From: Yamagishiella unicocca
Lineage: Eukaryota > Chlorophyta > Chlorophyceae > Chlamydomonadales > Volvocaceae
Direction: 5' to 3'
Length of the DNA stretch: 64,000 bases
Assembly (NCBI GenBank): GCA_003116995.1
Contig: BDSL01000067.1
Coordinates: forward strand, 62,001-126,000
Under the pieces are notes generated by a model. The model did not search any database and was not told the DNA's origin. It was given only the letters and a program-made list of their open reading frames with translations. The stretch's first letter is position 1. Every line of letters begins with the position of its first letter. A program made the translations under genes and the position numbers. This document shows, one piece after another, positions 55,501 through 64,000 of the stretch.

Positions 55501-58500
55501 CCGTCCCCCCTCCCTCCGCTAGTTTCTACCCTCTGCTTCCTATGCCGTGAAACCGGGTCTTCTCGCCCCTCCCCCCCTCCCTCCCTCGAAACCCCTCCCT
55601 CCCTGGCGCCCAGGTGATGTCCCTGCGCATGATGCGCGTCATGATCCGCTCCGAGCGACTGGCCACTGCGCTGACGGCGGCAGGCGCGGTGGCGCAGCTG
55701 TCGGAGCTGCTGACGAGCAGCCCGTTCGGGGCGGTGCGCGAGGAGATCCTGATGGCGCTGTCACGACTCATGGCGGCGTGCGGTAAGCAGCCGACAGTGA
55801 TAGATGCCGCCATTAGTGACTAACCTGCCGCTATTAGTGGCTCACGCCGCTATGAGTTATAGGTATCGCCGACAGTGACTGACGCCGCGTGTTACCCAGC
55901 GCCACAATCGTGATAGGTCGCCCTCCCATGGCTCCGAAACGGTAGCTGCGGGGCTAGGGGTGATGACGCCTTAACTTTTCTGGAGCTGCCCTGCGGGGTT
56001 GAGGGGGGATTGGGCGTCATCGCCCCCGCTGCCCCTGTTCTCCCCTCCCCCCCGCTGCCCCCGTTTCCCACGCGCCCCCCCCACCCCCCCCGGCTCCTCA
56101 TGCTGCCCGCATTCACCGCTCCCTGCCTTACCGCTTCCCACATCACCTCCACATCACATCACCACAACATCGCCTTAAATTAAGTACCACATGTACATAC
56201 CTGCCCCCTCGCCCCTCCCAGCCGCCGCCATGCAGCTCGCCCTGGAGTCCGGCCTGCTCGCCTCGCTGCTGAAGCACCTGCTGGCGCCCACCACGGGGGT
56301 GCCCCTGGAGCCTCCGGAGCCCTTCTCGGAGCCCATGGTGGCGCTGGAGGGCGACGAGGCACCGCCGGAGCCCCCGCCGGGGCCGCCGCCAATAGACTTC
56401 ACCCGGCCGGTTGCCAGCTCGCCGGATAAGCTGCAGGTGGGGGCGACGGCGGGGGCTTTATAAGAGAATCCGCGAATCCACGGCCGACAAACTGAGGGCG
56501 GTGAGGGTGGTGGTCCAAAGGAGGGGGAGTGGAGGCCCGCACCGGCCTTGAGTCGCCTTCCCGCTGCCCCACCTCACCTCGCCTTGCCTCACACACGGCT
56601 CCTACTGGCATCCTCCCACTCTCCCTTCCAAACGTTTTCCTAAATCGGTTTCCTAGCCAGTGCCGACAACCCCGGGCTTTCCTCACATGCCCCCCCGCCC
56701 ACCTGTCTCCTAGTCAGCGCCGACCCACGGGCCTTCCCTCACATACCCTTTCCCACCCAAACGTTGCTTTTCAGTAGCATGGTAGCATCCTAGGGCTTCA
56801 GTCTAAACCCCCTAAAACCCTGGAAACCTCCCCCTCCCACCTTCACCGCCCTTGATTTGTCGGCCGTGGATCCGCGGTTCTCTTGTAAACCCCCTCCCGC
56901 AGGAGCTGTCTGTCCAGATACTCCTGCAGCTGGCCAAGCACCATCACGGCACCTGCCAGGAGCTGCTGCGGCTGGGGGCCACTCAGTTGCTGCTGGGGCT
57001 GCTGCCGGCGCCGGTGCTGGCGGAGCTGCCGCCGGTGCCCAAGAAGCGGGCGTCGTCCGCCTCCGAAACCTTCTTCGCCAGCATCTTGGGCCGAGCCCGG
57101 ACCTCGACTGCGGGGCCGCCGCCGCCGCCCACGCCCAAGGTAGGCGGGCGTTGGGGCGGGGCGGGTAGTGAGGATACGTTGGAGATGCTGCCGAGCGTGC
57201 TGCGGCGGACTGTGTGCTGATGGGTTCTACTTCTACGGGCAAAGAGACCTAAGCGGCACATCAGCGGACCGATTGCAAGGTGCTGCAGTAGCCGCCACCG
57301 GCGCCGCCGCAGCAGCCGCAGCAGCCGCAGCCGCAGCAGCCGCAGTACCTACAGCAGGCACAGCCACAGGGGCCCTGGCACAGTGCGGTGCCGCATGAAG
57401 GCTGCGGTAAAACTCGATAAGGCATCGGAACCAGTGCAGTATAGGAAATAAGCTACACGACCCGCTACCCCACACCAAACTGCCTAACCGCTGCCTGTCC
57501 ACCTGCCCGTGTCCGTCGCCCAGTCTCGCCCCGCCCTCGCCCCTTCCCTCCGCCCTCACCTCCGCACCCCCGGTCGTTGCGCTGCCTTGCCTTTGATGCC
57601 AAGCACCAGCCATACTGGCTTACTTGCACATCAGCAACAAAACACATTCCCCCCTCCCCCCGGCCCTCCCGCCCCGCAGGACGCCTGGATCCCCTTCCTG
57701 GACGGGCCCCCTACACTGCCTCTCCCCACCTCCCCGCTCACCTCGCACCCCCTGCAAGCCAGCTTGCTGATGACGCTGTCCTGCCTGCTGGCGGAGCCGG
57801 GGGTCCAAGACTACTGGTGGTCGGTACACGCGTCCAAGCGCTGGCACCTGCACCTCATGTACCTGCTCATGGCGGCGCCGTTGCCTAAGCAGGTGCGATC
57901 GTCTCAACGTGTTGTCGTGGCCGTGTATCACAACACTAAGCGTGCGCCTGCGTGCTAGTCTTTACCTCTTGTGTGGAGCCGCGAAGGATTCCGTGCACGG
58001 GTGTCGAACTCAATGGCACACGGAAACCACCCCGGCTGACGCGACAAACGCGCGACGTGTTCGTGTTGGTAGCCCTAAGGGGGAAGGGAGGGGCTTGCCC
58101 GGATGTACCGCTGGCCGTAGGTTCCAGCCCCGAGCGTGCACGTGGATCGCGCTGTGCGCGTGTGCACGCATACACAGAGGCGTTCCCTGGCCCCCGTTAC
58201 CCCTCAACATTTATGCCGCTGCCCTCCCTGGTTCTCCGCCGCGCACCTCCCACCCCCACCACCGCCATTCCTCCTTCCTTGATTCACCGGTTTACCCTCT
58301 CTCTCTCGCCCTGGCCCCGCCCCTCCCCCGCTGGTCTCGCCATCCCTCCTTGTCGGCCGTGGATTCGCGGATTCTCTTATAAGGCATCCCTTGTGTCGCC
58401 CCTCCTCCTCCTCCGTCTCCTCCCCCAGGAGCCGGTCACCCCCTCCCGCCGGACATCCACCGCCGGCTCGCCCGACCCCACCAAGCCGCCCTTCCCGCCC

Positions 58501-59073
58501 GAAGTGCGCTCCGCCGCCCTCCAGTGCGTCCTGCAGCTGCTGAAGCACCCGCAGTGGCTGCAGGTGGCGCCCTTCCTGACCACCATACAGCAAACAGTGC
58601 GGGAAAGCGACGCGTGGGCGCCAGGCATGGCGGCGCCGCTGGCGGAGATCCTGCAGCGCATCATGCAGACGCGCCTGCCGCCGCCGCCGCGCGCCGCTGC
58701 CGCCGCGGCGGCGTCCGCCAGCCTCGACGGCGCGCCGCTGGTCACGTTGACGCCCCTGCCCAACGTCACACCCAACAGCCTGACGGCGGAGGAGAATGGC
58801 CTGAGTGACGCGGAGCTGAGCAGCGAGGAGATTGTGGATGCGCTCAAGGCGCTAGCTAAGATGGCCAGGGAGGGGAAAGACCCGTGGACCACCTCCGTGG
58901 TCGCCGCTGCACTGCTGGTGCTGCCCAACTCAGCCATCTATGCGGCGCCGTGGCCGCCGCTGCCGTCGCCGCCGCCCACGCCGCCGCCGCCGCCGCTGCC
59001 CACGTCGCAGTACCTGTGGGACGCGCTGGGGCGGCCGGTCATGACGGACGGCATCAAACTGGTGCACCTGTAG
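52596..59073 (+). CDS. Armadillo/HEAT-like repeat protein
   Basis: Nine exons (52596-52748, 52988-53146, 54459-54629, 54840-54992, 55614-55782, 56222-56436, 56903-57139, 57680-57892, 58429-59073) join in phase to 704 residues. The start is the first in-frame ATG (MAPKAAANAAP). The protein is made of leucine/alanine-rich helices of about 40-residue period, such as LRMMRVMIRSERLATALTAA then AVAQLSELL, LALESGLLASLLKHLLAP and EVRSAALQCVLQLLKHPQWL, the look of armadillo or HEAT repeats. Pro-rich loops interrupt them ([18 protein letters not shown], and near the C-terminus SPPPTPPPPPLP). Such proteins are scaffolds. A ciliary role is possible beside a dynein gene but is only a guess. Intron 2 is long (53147-54458) and could hide a missed phase-0 exon. 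Confidence 0.75.
54796..54822 (+). repeat. R3 intronic repeat, armadillo-like intron 3
   Basis: ACGTCGTGTAACCGGGTCTT then CTCGCC, only 17 nt before the 3' splice site at 54839. Confidence 0.85.
55383..55566 (+). repeat. Two R3 copies around a CCTCCCT tract, armadillo-like intron 4
   Basis: R3 copies at 55383-55410 and 55541-55566 flank a (CCCTCCCT)n polypyrimidine tract (about 55430-55500). The second copy lies about 47 nt before the acceptor at 55613. Confidence 0.85.
56454..56493 (-). repeat. R1 intronic repeat, inverted copy
   Basis: Reverse complement of R1 (TTTATAAGAGAATCCGCGAA then TCCACGGCCGACAA) just after the donor at 56436; the only R1 copy found antisense to its host gene. Confidence 0.85.
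56626..56800 (+). repeat. Cluster of two to three R2 units, armadillo-like intron 6
   Basis: A full R2 unit (CCAAACGTTTTCCTAAATCG with GTGCCGACAACCCCGGGC), a second partial unit (CAGCGCCGACCCACGGGCCT) and a third start (CCAAACGTTGCTTTTCAGTA) lie in tandem. Confidence 0.85.
56857..56898 (+). repeat. R1 intronic repeat next to the 3' splice site
   Basis: TTGTCGGCCGTGGATCCGCG then GTTCTCTTGTAAACCCCCTC runs directly into CCGCAG; the repeat appears to supply the acceptor's pyrimidine tract. Confidence 0.88.
58351..58386 (+). repeat. R1 intronic repeat, armadillo-like intron 8
   Basis: TTGTCGGCCGTGGATTCGCG then GATTCTCTTATAAGGCATCC, about 42 nt before the acceptor at 58428. Confidence 0.88.
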
Positions 59074-59622
59074 CACCTGTAGCACCCGCAGCAGCAGCCA
59101 TCGCCGCCTGATTTAGGGTGTCCGGCTTGAACCGCCAGGCTGTGGGGCCGTGGACAGGGGACGGTGCGCGGGTGCAGGTCCTGGCCGGGCAGGCAAGGTA
59201 GAGCGGGTCCGCTGTCGCCAGCACCGGCGCCGCAGGGACTGAGGCGACGGCGTGGTTGTAGGGTGGTCTTGGGCGGCCCAACCGGCTCGGTCTCCAGTCC
59301 AGGGCGGCGGTGGGGCTCGTAGGGGAGCAGGGCACGTAAGTGTATAAGTACGGCGACATGGCATCATGGCATCGTACGCAGTTGTACGGTGCATGGTTGC
59401 GACCGTGCTGCGCCGGGGTCGGCAAGATTTGGCGCCGTGCAGCGCTCGCCCATGTAATGCGCAGTAGTTTTGTCTTGGGGCCGTTCGAGGGCTCCTGCTC
59501 TGCGATTGACACGACAAGCGGCGCAAGGACATCCGCCGGCCGTTTGCTGCTCGTACGAAGAAAATCGTCTCGTACGTGGAGTTGGAATTCCAACAGCGGG
59601 CCAATGACTGGTCTTATAGGCG

Positions 59623-59627
59623 TGTAA
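59623..59627 (+). terminator. Candidate TGTAA polyadenylation signal of the armadillo-like gene
   Basis: TGTAA 550 nt after the stop at 59073, the first copy on this strand, about 200 nt before the next gene's ATG. Confidence 0.5.
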
Positions 59628-59831
59628 TTAGCCGCAAAGTGTGTACAGCACTCCAACAGACGTACGGCAAATTGCAATGATGCTTAGAGTACGAAGCCCA
59701 AGTAAGTGGACTTCAAATACCCCCATAGCAATGAACTTTCAGAGACCTCTTATGTCGAGTCATTTATTTTTGAAAATAGTTTATCACGAAATTGCCCCAA
59801 AACTCGTCGCGTCGTTGGCGCCGGGCCACAA

Positions 59832-61803
59832 ATGTCGCTCCCGCAGTCGACCCAGCTGCTGAACACGACCTCAGCAGTGCCAGCTGCGCAAGTATGGTCA
59901 CCGGACGTAGTCGAAAATATCGTGCGTTTCATGTGCCCCAATGAGGTTGCGTGCACCATCCGCTTGGTGGACAAAACCACCGCGCTGCAGTTCCGCCATC
60001 GGACGACTGTGCGGCTTTCTATCCCATCACCACATGTTGCGTTCAAGCATCGCTGGGGCGTACCAGGCGCCATGCGGTCGCTGACTCTCCTACGGCGGCA
60101 ACAGATGGTTTGCCTAACAGCGGCCAGCGGCAGTCTGCCCAACCTGGATGTGGCGTTTGAGGGTGCGGGTGCTGTCTTCACAGCCATGACAATTGGTAAC
60201 GCCTACGCTGATGTCCTCGACGCTGCCGCATCCGGAGGGCGGCTGGAAGTATGCCGATGGCTCCGGCAGCATGGCTGCCTCTGGGGCGACTCGCTGGTCG
60301 CGGCTGCCCGGGGGGGCCACCAGGCGGTGTGCGAGTGGCTGCTTGACGCCGGCTGCCCCTGGGACGACAAAGCCATCAGTGCTGCCGCACACGGCGGCCA
60401 CGTGGGCCTGCTGGATTGGCTGCTGCAGAAGCACCCCCACGGGGCGGCCGGCCGTCACTTACGGGATCTCCTGGCTGCGGTGGGCGGGGGCTGCGACCCG
60501 GCAGCGCTGCGGCGGCGATACCGCGAGTGGTGGTGGGAGCCGGAAACAGAGGCGCCGCTACGCTGCTATGCCGGAGGGAGGATAGAGGGGGGCGCCATTA
60601 GCCCCACGGCGGACTCCTGCTGGCGGGCCAAGCTTGCGTTGCTGGGGAGTCATCAGGACCACCGCCATTGCAATCTCGATGCCGCCTACGGAGCCGCTGG
60701 CCGACCGAACGCACGGGACGGCCTGGCGTGGCTGCGGGGGCTGGGCTGCTCGGCAGACGAGACGGCCCTAATCAACGCCGCCCGCACCGGCAACCTGGCT
60801 GCTGTGACGCGCCTGCTGTCGCAGGGTATAAAAGTAGAGGGGTGGGCTGGAACTGCAGCCGCCACACAGGGCCACCTGGCCGTCCTGGAAGCCCTGCACG
60901 ACCACGGCTGCCCCCTAAATGCCTCAGGTATCGCCAACGCCGCAGCACAGGCTGGGCACCTGGCGGTGGTGGTCTGGGCGGTGGGGGCGCTCGGCGTCGA
61001 GGTAGGGGGGATTGACTTCGTCCATGCAGTGGACTCAGGGAGTGTGGAGCTGATGTCCTGGCTGCACGAGCGCGGCTGCGCTGGGAAGCTCGAGCGCGGC
61101 TGTGCCATCCTTGCCGCAGCAGCTAGTGGGCGCGAGGAGACGCTGGAGTGGCTGGTGGATCACGGCTTTACAATGACGGTGGGTGACGGTGGGTGAGCCA
61201 CAGCGCTGGCCCCTTGGCCTTGTTGCGGAGGGCAGATGGCGGCTGACAGGTCGGGTTGTGAGCTAAGCGGGATCTCAACCTTAAGGCAGCGATGGTGTGG
61301 CTGATACCGGTAGTCCTTGTGGAGGTGGTGTCTGAAGGGTGGGGGAAGTCGGTGCATCGCCACAGACGGGATACTGGGGCTTTGACGGTTGTTGTCGTGG
61401 TTACATCTTCTGGAAGAATGCAAGCCGGCGATCCCTGCGAGCGCCCATGAGACCGTGTTTCATCAAGGCGAGCCGTCAACGCCACATCCCCCCCTCCCCT
61501 TTCTTGACTAACTCTCCCCAGGACGACGGCAGCGCCTACGATGTCGCTGCCCGCAACGGCGACCTGGCTACTCTGCGCTGCTTGCGGCGGCTGGGCTGCC
61601 CCTGGGGCCCCGCCGGACAGTTTGCGGAGTACGTGAGTTACCGATGTGCCCTGCCCGTGCTGCGCTGGCTGGTCGAAGCAGGGTGCCCAGTGAACTGGGA
61701 TGCGGCAGTACGGGAGACGGGCGGGTGGAGGGTGGTGGACCAGGCGGATGCGCTGGCCTGGCTGACGGAACAACGGCAGCAGCGATTAAATGCACGGCAG
61801 TAG
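59832..61803 (+). CDS. F-box-like / ankyrin-repeat protein
   Basis: Two exons (59832-61178 and 61522-61803) join in phase 0 to 542 residues. The start is the first ATG of the open frame (MSLPQSTQ). An F-box-like helical segment near residues 21-50 (VWSPDVVENIVRFM.PNEVAC.IRLVD) is followed by ankyrin-type repeats with the pattern A-GG-LEVCRWLRQHGC, GGHQAVCEWLLDAGCPW, GHLAVLEALHDHGCPL and, in exon 2, AARNGDLATLRCLRRLGCPW. This resembles a large family of ankyrin proteins in volvocine algae; if the F-box is functional the protein would recruit targets to an SCF ubiquitin ligase. The exon 1 donor lies in a short duplication (GACGGTGGGT twice); only the first donor keeps frame. Confidence 0.82.
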
Positions 61804-62171
61804 CGGCCGATGCAACGATCGACGCAACGGTCGATGCAGCATAGCGCGCGGAGCCGGGGGAATGATGTGCCGCTGAGGTGGGGGCAATGGACAGATGGCT
61901 ATAGCGGACGCAGGCACAGGTGGCCGCCTGGTGTGGTTTTGGGCACCCGGCGGTTCCGACGTGGGAGGTTGCTTGCGGCGGCGAGGGGTAGGTCGGCCGT
62001 AAGCTCCAGTGCGGTGGCAGGAGGGTAAGTCTTGCGACTTCGCCCCTTTCTCGCCTCTTACGTTTGGTGCCTACTCCCGACGCGTGGGAGAGGACCCGGG
62101 GCACGTCTGATCTGTCGTCAGGAGCTGAAGCTAGAGGGCGCACATCCTAACCACAGAGTTGCGGTGCGATG

Positions 62172-62176
62172 TGTAA
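62172..62176 (+). terminator. Candidate TGTAA polyadenylation signal of the ankyrin gene
   Basis: TGTAA 369 nt after the stop at 61803, the first + strand copy downstream. Confidence 0.5.
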
Positions 62177-63165
62177 TGCATGTGGAGACCTGGGGACTTC
62201 ATTGTTGGCAGCGAACTAGGTGATACCATACCCTAATACGGCTGCATGTGGATATGGGCTACACCGTGTTACGCTGGTGGCGGTGGTGGTAGCGGTGGTG
62301 GTGGTGGCGGTCCGCCATCGAGGGGAACAGCTTTGCGCACGTGGCTGCTTGACGCCGAGATGGTGCTGGATGCACATTTAGGGAGTGGGCGGCACCGGAG
62401 AGGGCGAGGTTGCAAGTGGGGTATGGTGTATGTCCATCTCGCAAGGCATCAGCATTTCGTTGATAGGTATTCGTAAGACGAGATGTGGAGCACCGGTACC
62501 TTAAGCTGTGTTGTTGGTGAAAAGTTGTAGGCGGAAAGGCGGAAATTCAGGACAGATGAACCGAGGAGCGTCTCTCGCCCAATGTGGTGAGTAAATAAAG
62601 CACGACACGGTTAACGGTCAGATCGCCGATATGGGCCTGACGGGGGCCCTGGCCTTAAGCAAGTGTTTTTGTATTTTTACGCGCATGACTGTCATGTGTA
62701 AGCTATGATTCAAGGGAGATTCATACACCGATCGAGCAAGTCCTACCTGACAAGCATGGCATGAATGAAGCCGAGGCTTGCAGGCCTGCTGTGGGAGGGG
62801 AGGGGACAGCCTGGCCCGTGGGACGCAGGGACGGATGTCCGTCAACGCTATTATAGCAACGTAACCACGACTTACCATAAAGCATTGCATCGAATTAACC
62901 GAAACTTGTGCAATAACGCATGGGAATTAGGTTGTTGCGACAAATTGTGTCGTAGGTACAGTGGCATGACATGAAGCGCGCGCTTGACCATGATACTACC
63001 ATACTGTAAATGCAACCCTAAGCTTAGGCCTCACATCTTTAATATACCTGTGCCTAAGGCTTCTATACCGAACCTGTCTGCGTTCTCCTTCCAGCAGATC
63101 TGCTGAATTTCGCAGCGACCTCCAAAGCACCGCCGCTCTGCGGCGTGGCCACAACCTAGGGCAAT
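62177..63165. other. Intergenic and upstream region of RPT1
   Basis: No exon is supported. A GGT/GGC-rich simple stretch (about 62275-62310) produces a spurious glycine-rich frame. The right 400 bases are AT-richer and should contain the RPT1 promoter and 5' UTR. Confidence 0.5.
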
Positions 63166-64000
63166 ATGCCGGACGATAAGCACGTAGACCCGGATAAGGA
63201 TGCCCCTATCAAGGCATTAGACGAGACTGATATCGCGTTTCTTAAGAATTATGGCCTTGGCCCCTACGCTCCGCCAATTAAGAAGGCAGAGCAGGACGTT
63301 AAGGATATCCTCAAGCGCATTAACGATGTGTGCGGCGTGAAGGAGTCAGATACCGGCCTGGCGCCCCCGTCGCGTTGGGACCTGGTTTCGGACAAGCAAA
63401 TGCAGCAGGAGGAACAGCCGCTGCAAGTGGCACGCTGCACCAAGATCATCAACCCCGGTACCGACGAGGCGAAATATGTCATCAACGTCAAGCAGATCGC
63501 CAAGTTTGTAGTGGGGCTGGGTGACAAGGTGGCCCCCACGGACATCGAGGAGGGCATGCGCGTGGGAGTGGACCGCAACAAGTATCAGATCCAGATCCCC
63601 CTGCCTCCAAAGATCGACCCCTCTGTCACCATGATGACTGTGGAGGAGAAGCCAGACATTACCTACAGCGACATTGGCGGTTCCAAGGAGCAGATGGAGA
63701 AGATGCGCGAGGTGGTTGAGCTGCCCATGCTGCATCCCGAGAAGTTCGTGCAGCTGGGTATCGACCCGCCCAAGGGTGTGCTGATGTATGGGCCGCCGGG
63801 CACGGGCAAGACGCTGCTGGCACGTGCCGTTGCCAACCGTACTGACGCGTGCTTCATCCGCGTCATTGGCAGCGAGCTGGTGCAGAAGTACGTTGGCGAA
63901 GGCGCGCGGATGGTCCGCGAGCTTTTCCAGATGGCACGGTCTAAGAAGGCGTGCATCGTCTTCTTCGACGAGGTGGATGCCATTGGCGGTGCACGCTTCG
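63166..64000 (+). CDS. RPT1: 26S proteasome regulatory particle ATPase RPT1, 3'-partial
   Basis: The frame starting [14 protein letters not shown] runs uninterrupted to the window edge (278 codons plus one base). RPT1 (PSMC2 in animals) is one of six AAA ATPases that unfold substrates and open the 20S proteasome gate. Visible parts are the N-terminal [15 protein letters not shown] and [12 protein letters not shown] segments diagnostic for RPT1, the OB-fold region ending [17 protein letters not shown], linker YSDIGG, Walker A GPPGTGKT (about residues 214-221) and Walker [14 protein letters not shown] at the edge. The first 835 nt have no intron, unlike every other multi-exon gene here. The C-terminal roughly 150 residues are off the window. 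Confidence 0.97.
   Translation, partial: MPDDKHVDPDKDAPIKALDETDIAFLKNYGLGPYAPPIKKAEQDVKDILKRINDVCGVKESDTGLAPPSRWDLVSDKQMQQEEQPLQVARCTKIINPGTDEAKYVINVKQIAKFVVGLGDKVAPTDIEEGMRVGVDRNKYQIQIPLPPKIDPSVTMMTVEEKPDITYSDIGGSKEQMEKMREVVELPMLHPEKFVQLGIDPPKGVLMYGPPGTGKTLLARAVANRTDACFIRVIGSELVQKYVGEGARMVRELFQMARSKKACIVFFDEVDAIGGARF

Noticed and set aside
57952..58428. 5' part of a 373-residue + strand frame
   Set aside because: Only the part from 58429 is exon; the upstream part is intron containing an R1 repeat and happens to stay open.
62246..62476. Glycine-rich + strand open frame
   Set aside because: Produced by a GGT/GGC simple repeat in the intergenic region before RPT1; no gene context.

Overview
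This is nuclear DNA of a green alga, most likely a volvocine or chlamydomonadalean species. It is GC-rich and intron-dense (about one intron per 200 coding bases in the largest gene). Splice donors are mostly GTGNG or GTAAG, the best 3' end signals are TGTAA, and proteins carry Ala/Gly/Pro-rich insertions. The leftmost gene encodes an axonemal dynein. No prokaryotic, organellar or viral features were recognised. All gene models were built by hand from reading frame, GT-AG (one GC-AG) splice sites and phase agreement between exons. The species was not determined.

Left half (1-31559, + strand): one giant gene encodes an axonemal dynein heavy chain of the DNAH2 / Chlamydomonas 1-beta (DHC10, IDA2) type, the heavy chain of two-headed inner arm I1/f. 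I resolve 65 exons (13,260 nt, 4,419 residues plus stop). Every junction is phase-consistent from the tail through linker, AAA1-AAA6, stalk and C-terminal domain. Only the extreme N-terminus lies off the left edge.

Middle (31.6-52.6 kb): a looser region rich in short dispersed repeats. It holds an unrecognised two-exon fragment (- strand, 34300-33130), weak coding traces next to a 155-bp near-perfect foldback (about 35.6-36.2 kb), a secreted CAP/SCP-family protein (+, 36993-39091), a multi-pass membrane protein (+, 40450-41597, one junction unresolved), an arrestin-fold protein with a Pro/Gly repeat tail (-, 47480-44149), and an unrecognised 234-residue Trp/Tyr/Arg-rich protein (-, 51888-48920).

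Right part (52.6-64 kb): an armadillo/HEAT-like protein (+, 52596-59073) is arranged head-to-head with the 234-residue gene across about 0.7 kb. An F-box-like/ankyrin-repeat protein follows (+, 59832-61803). Last is the 5' part of the 26S proteasome ATPase RPT1 (+, 63166 to window end), which is uninterrupted by introns for its first 835 bases.

The strongest non-gene signals are four families of short dispersed repeats. Three occur in introns of the dynein and armadillo-like genes, mostly just upstream of 3' splice sites. A fourth is confined to 32-47 kb and carries a TGTAA motif. A foldback at 35574-35728 could make a long hairpin RNA. The genes do not form an operon; the only clear functional theme is ciliary motility (dynein).
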